A DNA stretch of 64,000 bases. Source: Ophioceras dolichostomum. Lineage: Eukaryota > Ascomycota > Sordariomycetes > Magnaporthales > Ophioceraceae. Made by a program: the position numbers and the translations under genes. Positions 1-12,475 of this stretch are shown piece by piece. The notes under the pieces were generated by a model. The model saw only the letters and a program-made list of their open reading frames with translations. It did not search any database and had not been told where the DNA came from. Positions within the stretch are counted from its first letter, which is position 1; each line of letters starts with the position of its first letter. Location of the stretch: positions 1 through 64,000 of the forward strand of contig PYST01000214.1 in NCBI GenBank assembly GCA_003049485.1, given 5' to 3'.

Positions 1-1046
1 GCGGGGGCGGGGGCGGGGGCGTAGCCCGATTTGATTCCTGAGAAGGGGGGATCTTTAACTCCTACTTAGTCGTGATGACGCGGTCGAAAAGAAGCGAGAT
101 AGATTTCTTCGGGCAAAGGTGTTACTCTTTTTCCTGAGACCATGCGACCACTGCGGATGGGGATGGGGGTGGACTGATGAGAAGGCCTTAGGGCCTTAGG
201 GCCTTAGGGCCTTTGAGGGTAGATAGATGGATGATGGGCAGTGAGAGGGTGAGTGGTCGAGCGTATTGTGTAAGAGAGTGGAGATGATAAAAAGGAGCCG
301 TTTGTCTTCCCCTTGTCTGTCTGTTCTGTCTGTTCTGTGTTGCCACATTTTCTTCATCTTGTCTTCTTCCAGCTGATGAAGCGGCAGTAAGGTGAGCTAG
401 CCTTTTCCTTCTCCCTTTCCCTACTTCTCCCCCTCCCTCCTCCACGCTTCTTTTCCTTTGCTTCTTGCTCAACGAGGCTACCGAGGCCAGGGAGTGAGGG
501 CTCCCTGTCTCCCCTGCCCTGCCCAGAGCCTAGCCCGTTCCCGTTTTACCACACATTCTCCGTTTGAGAGCATGCCAATCCCCCCCCTCCCCAGCTTGAC
601 ATCCCCAGAGACATTGCCATTTCTCTCCCTGCCTCCTACTTTTCGTTGTTGCTGAGTATTGGCTGGCTCGGTGAGACACTCTCCCCGGCGACCAAAAGCC
701 TCAGCTCAGCTCCCCCCATTCCCATCCCTTATTTTGCAGGTCCGTGGGATCATACTACTATTTCCCAGTCTTTATCTCCCCTCCTTCCTCCTCCTCGTCC
801 CTTCCTTTCCTGTTCCCGGAGATCTGGTTTGGTTCAACCAGGCACATTGTCGTGTCCCTTTCCCTCTGTTTCCGGCAACCTTCTTGCCATCACGTTCCCT
901 TCGCCAGAGAACATCCTCAGCAACTGACCTGCTTTATAGTCACTCCTTCTTTTCTGTGGACAACGAACTCCTTTTTTCAATTCAGACTTCATTATTCTTC
1001 TTCTTCCACTCCTTTGAGACGGCGTCTTAGCCATAAAAGAAAAAAA
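1..1046. other. Upstream region of the GH17 gene
   Basis: No protein-like reading frame is visible here. The stretch is strongly CT-rich on the plus strand from about 400 onward, as fungal promoters and 5' leaders often are, and runs into an A-rich tract just before the ATG at 1047. The first 21 bases are a short run of GGGGGC units. Overlapping open frames of 60-140 codons occur on both strands, but they are low complexity and I do not call them. Confidence 0.6.
182..215. repeat. Short GGCCTTA tandem repeat
   Basis: Four back-to-back copies of a 7-8 bp unit of the form GGCCTTAG occur here. Each unit contains a GGCC palindrome. It lies about 830 bp upstream of the GH17 start. It could be a simple satellite or a cluster of protein-binding sites; nothing in the sequence decides. 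Confidence 0.7.
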
Positions 1047-2264
1047 ATGAGGACCGACGTCCTATCCTTAACTTTCCTCGCGCTGTTGAGCAGCGTTAGC
1101 GCTCGTCCACGTCCAGCCAGTAAGTCCTCTTATCACTATCCGATAATGGGCCTTTGTCTTCTTCATCAGGGGTACGTAAGCAAGTAGGCCTTGCTGATAC
1201 TCATACTGACTGCCTGGCGCACCATTAAAGGGGAAATCCATGCCCGCAATGCTATACGGCCAAGGGTCACGATGATAGACGCCCGCGCCGCGGCGCCCAC
1301 CACCGCACCAGAGGTCCTCGTCTACCGCGACGACTCTCACTACGAGTCGCTCCGGACCACCACAGAGGTCGTGGCCATCATCCCGCCGCGCTCGGTCGCG
1401 CCCGCCTCGACCGCCCTGGTCTTCGACCTAGTAAAGCCCGCGAAGAAGCCCCGTGCCGAGGGTAGCGGCGGCGGCAGCACGGGCGTGACCTACGCGCCTT
1501 TCAAGGGCGAGGGCCAGTGCAAGACGGCCGACGAGATCAAGAAGGACCTCGAGGCGCTCAAGGGCAAGTACTCGATGGTTCGGCTGTACGCGCCCGACTG
1601 CGGACAGGTGCCGGTCGCGATCGAGGTGGCGGCCTCGGCCGGCCTCAAGCTGTTCCTGGGTGTGTTCAGCGTCGACAAGGCCGAGGAGGAGGCCAAGAAG
1701 CTCGTCGACGAGGTCGGCGGCAAGTGGGAGAACGTCATTACTGTTTCTGTCGGCAACGAGGTCGTCAACAACGGCGGCTCCGTGGACTCGGTCAAGGGCG
1801 CCATGGCTAAAGCCAAAGACGTCCTGAAGAAGGGCGGGTTCGAGGGCCCCGTGGTGACGTGCGACACGTGGGTCGCCACGCGCGACAACCCTTCGCTGTG
1901 CGACGACCTCGAGTACTGCGCCATGAACATGCACCCGTTCTTCGACCCGAACGCTACCCCGGACACGGCGGGCGATTTCATGACGGACCAGATCGCGAAC
2001 GTGAAGGCGAAGCTCAAGGACAAGAACCAGCGCATCGTCATCACGGAGACGGGCTGGCCGTGGAAGGGCGACGGGAAGCCCAACATCAGCAAGGAGGCGC
2101 AGAAGACGGCGATCGAGAAGATCAAGGCCGCGTTCTCGAGCAACCCCGAGGACGTCTTCCTGTTCACGGCTTACAACGACCCGTGGAAGCCGGATAACCC
2201 GGCGACGTTCAATGCGGAGAAGTATTGGGGCGTTGACGCGGCTGATGCGCCGTCTGCTTCTTAG
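1047..2264 (+). CDS. Secreted GH17 glucan 1,3-beta-glucosidase (cell-wall glucanase)
   Basis: Two exons, 1047-1119 and 1279-2264, joined in phase 1, give 352 residues. The small first exon encodes a clear signal peptide (MRTDVLSLTFLALLSSVSA), so I use it rather than an ATG inside exon 2. A basic, alanine- and proline-rich linker of about 75 residues precedes the catalytic domain, which starts around TGVTYAPF. Family hallmarks are visible: the acid/base glutamate in VSVGNEV (about E185) and the nucleophile in ITETGWPW (about E281). GH17 enzymes of this Scw/Bgl2-like type cut or remodel beta-1,3-glucan in the fungal wall. No C-terminal hydrophobic GPI signal is seen, so the product is probably secreted or wall-associated. 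The family call is firm; the exact substrate is inferred. Confidence 0.9.
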
Positions 2265-5200
2265 AAGCTTGCTTCACACACCTTTGCTTGGAAGCTGGCT
2301 TGCTCTTCCTCTCATCATCTCTCGCTTCTTTTCCCTTCTCTCGTTCACTCTGCCCTTCTTTCCACTCCTTCAATATTCTTTACGCTCCTTTCCCCCTTCC
2401 CCACCTTCACTTCCACTCTCGCTTTTGGTCGGTCTCTCCCCCCCTACTATCTACCGTCTTACCTACCTCTCTCTGGGACTCGTGTGGACACCGGTCCCTG
2501 TCCTCTCCCTAAAACAAACGAACCATCCTCTTACTCGGGGCTGCTTCAGTTCATTGTACATAATAACTATTGGATTTGCCTTTGTCAGCTTTGGCTTTTT
2601 GCAGCGAGTTCTGTTCTTCTCGAAAAATTGGAGGACAGGCGTGGTGTTGGTGCAGGACGGCGGGACGGGATGCATTGCAATGGGACGTCGAAGCAAGTTG
2701 GTGCTGGTTGGTCAAGTGTGATGGACGGAATAGATACAGTAGCTCTTCACGTTCACTTCCATGTATTGCCACGACCTTTTTCATCTAGGTGAGCTTCCTA
2801 GATTCGTCTATCTAGGGACCTCGGTGATAGAATTCGGAATATCTCATCTAATAACCGTCATAGGTATTGTCTCAAATTCTTAATGCACTCTCATATATGT
2901 CTATGTGATCTTATTGATCCTTCCGCTGTCGAACTTCGGATTCCGGAGCGGCTTCTAGGAAGGTACGTGCAAGGGGAAAGTTGAGAGTTTGCGGGGAACC
3001 CCGCCGCTGAACAAAAAAGATCGAGTGGTTGACGCCAGATCGTGGTTTTATTCGCCAATTTCCTTCTATACCTCATTGAATATGCCGCTCACTGGTGATT
3101 CGTTCCCCCCTTTCCGTCCGTGCCGCCTTCTCAGGTCTTCTCATTCTCCGGTTCGGGTTGTGGCTTTTCCTGCATCATGCCCGCCGCCCGTTGAGGTATG
3201 TAACATGCAAAAGACTCGTGGTGGCGGGAGATATCATTTGCGCGGAAGATACGAGATTCATCCTCCTATTGGCCAATTCGGCCACAGCCAGCGGTTTTCC
3301 ATTTCCCCTAGGTACCTACCTATCTTTTCCTTTCCCTGATGTGTTGGCCAGTTTCGGTCTCTGGGATCTTAATTAGGAGCTACCACGGAGCGTTTTCGTT
3401 CGTTCTCTCCACGCTGTCTCTAACATCCTCCCTGCAACGGGATTTCTTAGTTTTGGCGGTATCTTCCATGCACTTGCTCCGTTTCCTGGAGGGTCGCTCT
3501 ACCTCCATTGCGGCCTTCCTATTGCTTGAGCAATCTTATTTTATAGGTGCGCGTACGATCTACTTCTCGTTAACTACCTATTAGCAGGTGTAGGTCCCTT
3601 ATCACACCCACCCGACATACTGACAAGGTACAACCCAGTGGCACATTTACAACGTTGTACAGACACCGACGCTGTTAGTACGTCTGCTAATAGGAGCAGG
3701 TGATGTCGTGCTTCGTCCTCCGTATCTCCTTGCAGTGGCTGGCATGTGCCGAAAACCAAGCTCAGCCAAGCTTCCCCTAGCCAGCTGGGCGTCTCCTTGT
3801 CCCCCCCAAGATAGCACTTGAGTGGTTGGGGGGGAGTGGAGGAGATATCGGCCGAACTACAACGTCCTACAGATCCTCGTACGAGTGCAAGGTACATCTG
3901 TCAGTCATCTGCTTCAAGGTATGGTATCCATCACTTCCCTCCCGTGTGCATTCTGGGATGGCGCGAGGTGGATTCTCGGTGGACGAATGAATGAGTTGAA
4001 CTGGTAGCTCTGCAACAAGGAAAAAGCCTGCCAACAGCTCTCCCTTCTTGTTTGAGTGCTACCACCCGTCCTACCATCCGTCCTATCCGACCATATATAT
4101 GCGCACCGAAGCGTGTTTGCTTCCAGAAGTTCCCTGGGGTCCCTTCATTTAGTTGTACTGCCAACACAACACCTTCTCTATTTGGAAATATGGGGGTGGA
4201 AGTGGACGGAGACAGCGACGACGACGCGGAGGAGGGGCGGTCCTCCTCCACCAGGTTGGTTGGGAAAGCCCTGATTTTCGCACCACGGAGCGGGAGTGGC
4301 GTGGAGGCGTCGACTTGGCTTGCTTGGCCAGATCTGACTTCTTCTCTCGGCAGGTCGAGCCTTACAGAAGATTCCCCAGAAAAAGATATCCTTACACATC
4401 ACTACCTACCTAGGTATCTACATTGACTCGAGCGAGGGACAAGTGTCTAGCCGGCGCAAGTCGCCGTCTTTGAGTGTCTCACCTAGCTGCCTTGTCTGTC
4501 CGTCCTTTTGTCGCTTTCTCTCTTTCTGTCTCGTCCTTCTCCTTCCTCCTTGGACCGAATACGATATCTGATGAGTGCACCCTCGAGTGCATCCTCATCT
4601 GGTGCTCATGCTCGTCGATCATCAGCGAACGCCAACGACCTCTCAGACACATATCCCGGGATCACGGCAGCCAGTGGCGATGCCACTTCGCCCCTCGGAG
4701 CGCCAGGGTCCAGAGCACAAGATATGGCAGCACTCCTAGAAGTCAACTCGACTTGATGATTTGTCTGTCCGTGTCTCTGATTCGCCAGCAGCTTGCAAGC
4801 GATCACTCCTCTCCAAGTGGAAGAATGGGGTATTCTCGGTCGGTCTTATCATTCATGGCATGGAATGCTCTGCTCATGGGCGGAAAGGCAAGTGCCTGAG
4901 GTGTGGGTGCATATGGGCACGGATATTGCCTGATGGACTCGAACTTTAACCGCCCGCCATACTGCACACGAAGCTCTCTCCCTTTCTGGAATTAATTATC
5001 GGGCGCGCTCATCACCGACCCAAGTTCGTCTACTTCGCTTATCCCCCGCTGCCGTCTCTACGACGTGTATGCTTCCCAGGTACGGTACTCGTACACACTA
5101 TGCCTGCCTGCCCAGAGTAGGTAGTATCTGGAGTTGTGGCTGGTTATCTATCGGTACGCATCATGTCCTTGCCTTCTATCTCTTGCCTCCCTCCCTCCCT

Positions 5201-6071
5201 TCCTCCTGCCGTGTTCGAAGGAAAAAGGACATTCGGGTGAATGATGGCTGCCAACGGGTGGATGACCAACGACTTACGAAAGAAACGCTCGAATTTTTAA
5301 ACTCTGGCTCAAGGAGTCTGGCCTCTATGTTACGATGGGGGACATGTACCTTCCCTTCCGTTCCCCCCTCATCAATCGCCCGTCCGACTCGTGTCCCGCA
5401 TCCCAGGACGCCCGCCAAACAGGGAAGCTCAAGAACAAACTACGACGGGACGAACCAAATTGGGGGGGGNGGGGGGGGGGGGGGTACTAGAGATAACACC
5501 TTTTACTCGAAAATTGTACCATCTATCTATCCCATGCAGCCGTCATTACCGAGCACTCGGGTTGGATGCTTCTTTCAGGGTGGTGGGTACGGGGGAAACA
5601 AGAGAGAAGGACGCCCTCCTTGGTGCGACCTATCTGATGGAAGGGTACGACAGACAGGACCGGGCTGGGAGCAGGGAGCAAAGAAGGGCGTACGGGAAAG
5701 GAGGAGAGGCCACGCGGAGATAGATGAGCTTGTCTATCCTACATACACTACTAGTGCGGCCTATCCGTCCGCCACCCACTCACTCAAGTGATACCTTCTG
5801 GGGAGCACACGTATATAAGCTCGGGCTCGCGCCCAGACCAGCCAAGACTCGTGGAGAAGACCAAGGCGACTCCAAAGTCAAGGAAGGACCACTGTCTTGT
5901 AGTATATCGTCATCCTTGTTTTCTGTTTCACTCGGGGCTACTACCTCCAGGCCTAGCTAGCTACGGTAGCTTAGCCAGCCCTCGCCGATCCTCAACCTTG
6001 GACCTTGGCAGCAAGCACTCAAGCAAGCACCAGCAAGCCAGCACAAGCCAGCAAGCATCCAACGCAAAACC
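2265..6071. other. Long gene-poor spacer before the OPT gene
   Basis: About 3.8 kb without a convincing gene. Open frames are short and read as low-complexity serine, proline and leucine. Several TACCTAGGTA-like palindromes lie near 3306 and 4406. A poly-G run with one undetermined base (N) lies near 5461-5484. The last 250 bp before 6072 carry a TATA-like box and a run of CAAGCA-type units in the likely 5' leader of the OPT gene. Confidence 0.55.
5812..5818 (+). promoter_or_regulatory. TATA-like box upstream of the OPT gene
   Basis: TATATAA lies 254 bp upstream of the OPT start codon, followed by GC-rich sequence. Its position suits a start site some 30-60 bp further on, leaving a leader of about 200 nt. 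This is a sequence match only; no transcript evidence is available. Confidence 0.45.
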
Positions 6072-9000
6072 ATGGCGGCAGCAGCCGAGAAAGAGCCACA
6101 GCTCGACGGCATCACTCCGGTCCCGACCTTGGCCTCGGGCCGGTCGCCGGCGTTGGGGAGGGAGGAGACCGATTTGTCGTATATGACCGCGACGACGGTG
6201 AACGAGAAGGAAAGCAAGACGATAGTGGTGGAAGAGAAGCACGCGGACTCCATCGAGATCGCCTCGGACCGAAGCCATGGCCGTGCAGGCCTAGACACGG
6301 ACGACGACGCGGCCAAGATCTACGTGCCGTCCGACAGCGAGGAGTTCATCGACCCGCGGCTGAAGGACTACCCTGTTAAGCTGGTGGCTAAGACTGTTGA
6401 TCTTCATAATGACTTCAAGTATGTCTTCTTCTTCTTCTTCGCTCTGTTTTTTTTAACCCTTTTCTCGCCGTCGTAGTTGGTCTACAGTCAACCCAACCAC
6501 AAGCACTCATACACATCCATCCGTAAGACATCGCCACCACTACAGAGTAGAGTACAAATACTAACTTGTTTTACTTCCGCTGCTTGCTCGTCCAGCGAGC
6601 CAATCCTGACCTTCCGCTTCTGGTTCCTCTCCACCTTCTGGGTCGCGCTCGGCTGCGGCGTCTCGTCCATGTACTACTTCAAGCCGTACGTCAACACGCT
6701 GAGCTCGTACGCCATCCAGCTGCTGTCCTGGGGCATGGGCGACGCCATGGCCCGGTACCTGCCGGACTGGGGCCTGACGCTCCGGGGGAAGCGGTATAGC
6801 ATCAACCCGGGGCCGTGGAACGCGAAGGAGCATTCTTTGATTGTTGTGGCGTATTGGGGGAGCGTGAGTTCTTCCTTTCTCTGAACGCTCTACCTACCTA
6901 GATTCTAGGCTCTTTCTTCTCTCACCTACTCTGAGTTGATGATTAGTTAGAGGGAGGGACTTTTTAGGCTAGTGGACAGCGAGTGAGTGCTAACTAATGT
7001 GTTGTTGGCAAACTGGCAGTGCTATACCGCTTGGGGACTTGGACCTCTTTCTGCCTTGGAGATGTACTACGGAAAGAACGTTGGTGCTGGATGGGGGATC
7101 GTAAGTCGTCTCTCCTTTCCTTCTCTACCCCTTTCGCCTTGGTCAAATCGGCGTGGGTGATGTGTCTACCTGCTCTTCGGCGAGTTTCTGACCACTCACC
7201 CCTGATGATGACGGCTCGTTCGTGGCTTTTAGCTGTTCCTCTTGACCACGCAAATGATCGGATACGGTAAGTTTTTGCCTATCACCCAACTTGGAAAAAT
7301 CATATTGAGTGATGGAAAGGGTAAAGCTAACAATGTGTGTCTTCTAGGCTTCGCTGGCATCTATCGTGACATCCTTGGTAAGGCCGGCCCCCCTGAACAA
7401 TCCTTTGTGACATCAATAGCACAATTAGTCAACGAGATGATGCTAAGACTCGGACTCGCCTTGCCTCACAGTCCGCCCGCCGAAGCTCTACTACCCCGGA
7501 GTCCTCCCCAACGTGGCTCTCTTCAACGCCATGCACAAGAACCCGTCTGTGACGAAGAAGAGTCTTTCGTTCTTCGCCTACGTCGCCGTCGCAACCTTCG
7601 TGTGGCAGTTCGTCCCCGGTGTGATGTTCCGTACGTACAAACCCTCGTCCTCGTTCCCCTTCCTTTCTATACTCTACCACTTGGGCCCTTAAACCAGTCT
7701 TTACTCAACTCACTCACTCACAACTCCGGACCAAACCTAAAACCACCACATCATTACGAACAGCTATGCTCTCCTCCCTCCCACTCCTCTGCTACTTCGC
7801 CTCCGGCCAGTGGAAGGGCTACGTCATGGGCTCCGGCTACTACGGCTTCGGTATGCTCGACATCACTCTCGACTGGAACTACGCCTCGTTCCTTCAGCCG
7901 ATGTACACGCCCCTCTGGGCCAACGCCTCGCAGATCCTGGGGGCCGTGCTCGCCTGCTGGTTCATCTACCCGATCATGTACTTCACCAACACGCTGAACG
8001 CGCTCAACTTCCCTCCCATGTCCTCGGGCACCTTCGACAGCGACGGCCAGCGGTACAACATCTCGCGCGTTTTGACGCCCGAGTTCCGCCTGAACCAGAC
8101 CGCCATGGACGAGTACTCGCAGCCGCACTGGTCCGTGTCGTACGCCATGTACTTCTTCTGGGGCTTCGCCTGCTCGACGGGCGCGCTGGCGTATGCGGCG
8201 CTGTTCTACGGGAAAGACTCGTGGAGGGCTGTTGTTGATGCGTGGAAGGGACGGAGGGAGGACTATGATGATCCGTACCTGCAGCTCATGAGCAGGTGCG
8301 AGCGCGTGCCGCATTGGTGGTATATCAGCTTGATGGTTGTCTGCATGGCGCTGTCGCTGGGGTGCATCTATGGTGCTGGGTTGGATCTGCCCTGGTGGGG
8401 ATTCGTAGGTTACACCCTCCTTGCTTGCTCTGTCTGTCCTCTCTGTCGCTGAGAGTGATCTCGAAGGTGAAATTTGACACTGACGGGCCACATGCCTCTC
8501 TCTGTAGCTCGTCACTGTCGTCCTCTCCGTCATCTGCACGTTCCCCAACGGGATTCTTTGGGGAATCGCCAACATGCAGGTCGGCATGGCCTTCCTTACC
8601 GAGTTGATGGGCGGTGCCATGTTCCCAGGCAGCCCTAGCGCGGTGTTGACTTGCATGGTTTGTAAGTCGGCTCGTCTTTCTTATCTCTCTTCTCTCGCCC
8701 CCCCACCCTGTTGTCTTTTACTACTCTCTGTGACACTCTCAGTGACTAACGTGGTGTGCTCGAAATAGACGGTCGACAGATTCTGGAGCAGAATGTTTGT
8801 AGCTGCCATCTATCTTCTCCCTCCCCTCCCTCGCTCGACCTAGGGCGCTGGTTCCGTTGGTTCGGTGCTAACACATGGCAGCTCAACCTGATCTCTGACT
8901 ACAAATTCGGTTTCTACATGGTATGTCAAACAAGTGTCTCCATCGATCATGTAGCCAGAACCCAGGCAGTCCCCCCTCATCCCCGTTCAACAGTACACAG

Positions 9001-9791
9001 ATAGACAGATTCCATTCCTGACAACCTCCCTCCCTCCCTCCCTCTACAGAAAGTCCCAGAGAAGGAGATGTTCATCGGCCAGATCTACGGCACGATCCTC
9101 GGCCCCTTCATCAACTACGGCGTGATGCGCCTTGTCATCGACAACATCGGCGTCCCGGTCCTCACGGGCGTCGAGAAGAGCGAGGCCTGGCTGGCGCTCA
9201 AGACGCGGAACTACTACTCGCTCTCCGTCCTCTGGGGCATCCTGGGCCCGAAGGTCTTCTTCGCTCCCACGAGCGAGTACGCCTGGATCTACTACGCGTT
9301 CTTGATCGGCCCGGCCCTGGTCTTCGGCGTGTGGATCGTCCACGTCCTGAGGCCGTCCTGGAAGATGGAGAAGCGGTTCAACCCGGTAGTGATCATGTGG
9401 GGCGCCACGCTTTTCCCAGTGTACCAGACCACGAACCTGATGACCAGCGCGCTGCTGTCGTTTTTCTTCATGGGGTACATGCTCCGATACCGCCCGGCTT
9501 GGTTCAGGAAGTACAATTATCTGCTGGGCGTCGGCCTCGACTGCGGCTCGCAGATCTGCCAGACTTTGATCATGCTTGCTATCAACTTGCCGGATGCGAC
9601 GTTCCCTAACTGGTGGGGGAACGATGTAAGTCTCAACCAACCTTTTCCCGTTGTATTTTGTTTCGTTGAGGCTGGGTGTGAGCGAAGGAGCAAAATGAGC
9701 TGCGCTGACCGGATGACTCACCCAACCACAGCTCGAGCAAGTCGACCGCTGCTTCCCGCCAGGAGACCTGCCTCCAAACGCCCTCAACTAG
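6072..9791 (+). CDS. OPT-family oligopeptide transporter
   Basis: I reconstruct 12 exons: 6072-6418, 6596-6863, 7020-7100, 7233-7266, 7348-7377, 7472-7630, 7764-8404, 8508-8661, 8769-8794, 8882-8920, 9050-9625 and 9732-9791. All junctions are in phase with GT-AG borders and give about 804 residues, usual for fungal OPTs. An acidic cytosolic N-terminus of about 115 residues is followed by many hydrophobic helices. The hallmark NPGPWNAKEH motif ends exon 2, and YYPGVLPNVALFNAMH, SLGCIYGAGLDLPWWGF and FPNGILWGIANMQ are typical of the Isp4/OPT group. These proteins import tetra- and pentapeptides or glutathione-like compounds by proton symport at the plasma membrane. The very small exons 4, 5, 9 and 10 are the least certain borders; exon 9 uses a weaker GTTTGT donor. 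Substrate cannot be read from sequence. Confidence 0.9.
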
Positions 9792-12475
9792 GTTGCTCGA
9801 AGGTATGGCATCTACGTACCTTGTGTACTAGGTAGTTGTTTGGTGGTATTCTCTGTTCGTTTATCTGGAGGATTGATGCTGGTCTTGGGAGGGATGGGAA
9901 GTTCCAAAACCAACTCAAATGCGAACGACGTCGTGTTCGGCCTGTTCTGTTACTCGGGTCAGGCCTGGTAGCCAAAACACGCCGACCACCACCCTTGTTC
10001 GTTCGCCCTTCCCTTTTCTAGCAAACAGCCGCTCCTACTATCCCATCTAAATAGAATCATTCTGAATCATCACCACATCATCATCACTCTTGTCTCAAAG
10101 CGTATGGCTACCGTTGCAAACCGGAGTTAAGGGAATCCCAATTCGGGAACACACCAGAAAGAAACTAAGGTATACGAGCTGCGTGGTATTTCTGCGTTTT
10201 TAGCCGGACGCAACGAAGCGGCTTCTGTTCGGTTCAGGAGAGAAAGATGGCGTAAACGCGGCACGCGAGCTCGGGTCTCTGCATTGAATCCTTAGTTGAT
10301 TGATGTCTTGGAAGGAGTCAGTGAAATGGTGAGGTGGCGGCCGAAACAATACGGGTAGACGGACGACACATGATGAGGCTGGGTGTTTGCTGGACTGCTA
10401 AACGACGACTAGACGTCCTTTCTTTGTTCCATATCCTGTAACATAGACTATATAAATCTCGCCAGCTACCGGCTTGCCAGTCTCGTCTTCCCTCCCTCAC
10501 TCATATCCCAAAGGACCCGACCCCCAGGCTTCAGCCTCTTCCTCTTCTCATGGGCCGCCCACACCACATCTTCGTTCTTCTCTATTCCTCCCACATGTCG
10601 TCTGTACCCATTCCCGCCTACTCCGAGACGAGGCATGCCTTGTGAAGCGTCTTTACGAACGACGACAGCTCTCTCAACGACTGCGCAGGGAAGCCCCGAG
10701 CAACCGGCACTAGCACCTTCAACCACGATGATAGTGGCACTCTCACAAGAAGACGCGAGAGATCAGAGCTCCTTGCGGCAAGTACCTTCTCAGATACCGA
10801 GATTCCTCCTCTCCCATCTACAAAGTGCACCCGGTCCTTCCTGATGATATACCTACAAGTACACTGTCCTTCCTTGGAACGATCGGCGTACCGAAGTGAC
10901 GAAAAAACGTAACAAGGTCCAACCTGCTCTGAAAGAAGTACACCGGACTTAGCGCCACTACTGCTCTGATCTATGCCCGCACATCTTGGCCCACCACGCA
11001 GTCTAACCAAGTGAGATAGGAGATCTGACAGATACGCCAGCGTCGCTCTTGGAGTTGGAGCGAACACGTTTTTTTCCCCCTCCTCGCTCGGTCATCTCGT
11101 GATCATCAGAACTCGTTCCTGCATTCCAACCTCGTCCGCGTTATTTCACCTCACGGTCCAGTCGGATCCCCCTCGTGTCCTAACATGGCCGATAATAATT
11201 CGCAGTTGCAGACAACCCCCAGGCAATGGCCAACGACGCCGCCGGTAACAACAATGTCGGACAACCGAAAAGCCCAAAGGCGTGCCTACGTATACGGTGT
11301 CGCGCTAGTCCTCGCCGGTATGTACTCCGCGTAGACGATGCCCTTCCCCGGGTTGTCCGGCATGAGGCCGCGCACGGAGTCGTATGAGGCGTTTAGGAAG
11401 TTCATATAGGGCTTTCGGAGCTGGCTGGCACGCTCACTCCCATGGGAGTTGAGGGAGCTTGACGGACGTCGACGAATGCTACTATCATCTCGCCCGATGC
11501 GCTGCCGCTTTCGCCCGGCCAGCTATTGTCAAGCTGCTCAGCTCGTACTTGGCCGACTTCGTGAGAAACGGGGGCAGCCCTGGTGCTTGGGCGGGCCTTT
11601 GGGCTTCTTCGGTTGTCCGACCTTGTTGTTACCCTCATCGTCGCTGGCCATTGCCTGGGCGTTATCTGTAACTCCGAATTTATCATTAGCTATGGCAAAA
11701 TACGGGGGGGAATCCGATTAGACCGTGGGGTGAAATACTCACTCGCTCTGCTTTTGATTTTTCATGGTTTATTTTACAATGGAAATCTACCCTAGCGACT
11801 GGATGCCTTGTATCTACTACTTGGTCGATGGCTAGCATCCGGGACAAAAGCACTTACACTCTCTCAAGATAGGAAGTTCAGCGAGGCAATGAGGCGCCCA
11901 GCATCTCCACGGGGACTGCGAAGCGCGAACGACACCAGCGACGCGAAGAAGCCGTCGAGCATCCATCCCGCTGGACCGTAAGTAACAATATATTACCTTG
12001 AGGTCTTCTTTCTTGCTATGGTCCCGAGTAGTGAGGCCCATGTGAGGCAGAGCCAACCCGAGGGTCAGGACGGCAAAAGTCCGCGTCTTTGAAGGCTGGC
12101 TGTCACGTCGAGCTTGCTCGAGGCGAAGATTCGGATTACTGTATCATCTTGACGATAGTTCTTCGAAGAGGAGAATTTTTTCGAACTTAATTTGCATATA
12201 TTTATACATCTGGGATTAGCCCTGGTTCCTCTCTGCTGTGGAGGGTATGGTACATGACTGCTCTCCGTTTCAGTGGGCTTCAGCAGCCTTGTGTGGGTCG
12301 GGGGTTGATCGTTAGCATGCTTCGCCCACTGAAATTCTCAGTACGAGCACCAGTGACATGTTGTGGCCCAGCACTCCATCCAGACCTCTCATCGGGTTCA
12401 TCATCCACGCCAGTTCGTTTCCTCTCTGTCAACAAGCCTCCCCAGAAGTTATGAGACCATTGCCCTTCGGACATT
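9792..12475. other. Gene-poor spacer with relic-like sequence
   Basis: There is no intact gene. A TATATAAA box at 10449-10456 is followed only by short open frames, the clearest being under 80 codons. An imperfect inverted repeat occupies 11142-11737 and encloses a protein-like stretch on the minus strand (11286-11470). Sequence from about 11750 to 12250 is relatively AT-rich. The whole looks like decayed or noncoding DNA rather than a missed conserved gene. Confidence 0.5.
11142..11737. repeat. Imperfect inverted repeat, arms about 140 bp
   Basis: The plus-strand stretch 11142-11281 matches the reverse complement of 11595-11737. Both read through shared blocks such as CCCAGGCAATGGCCA, GGTAACAACAA and GTCGGACAACCGAA. 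The arms differ by small indels and many C/T and G/A changes. The spacer is about 313 bp. In one frame both arms encode related peptides containing GNNNVGQPK or GNNKVGQPK, so this may be a duplicated and decayed gene fragment rather than a transposon end. Confidence 0.75.

Noticed and set aside
1..21. GGGGGC repeats at the window edge as a telomere
   Set aside because: Fungal telomeres are TTAGGG-type; this is a short GC-rich simple repeat at an arbitrary window edge.
3574..3700. Hairpin around the TACAACGTTGTA palindrome
   Set aside because: Only the central 12 bp and an outer CCTATTAGCAG pair match; the arms between do not align well enough to call a repeat.
4052..4426. 124-codon frame with an acidic MGVEVDGDSDDDAEEG segment
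   Set aside because: Only a short segment looks protein-like; flanks are random and no splice partner was found.
10618..11067. 149-codon minus frame downstream of a TATA-like box region
   Set aside because: The box is on the other strand and the product has no recognisable feature or supporting context.
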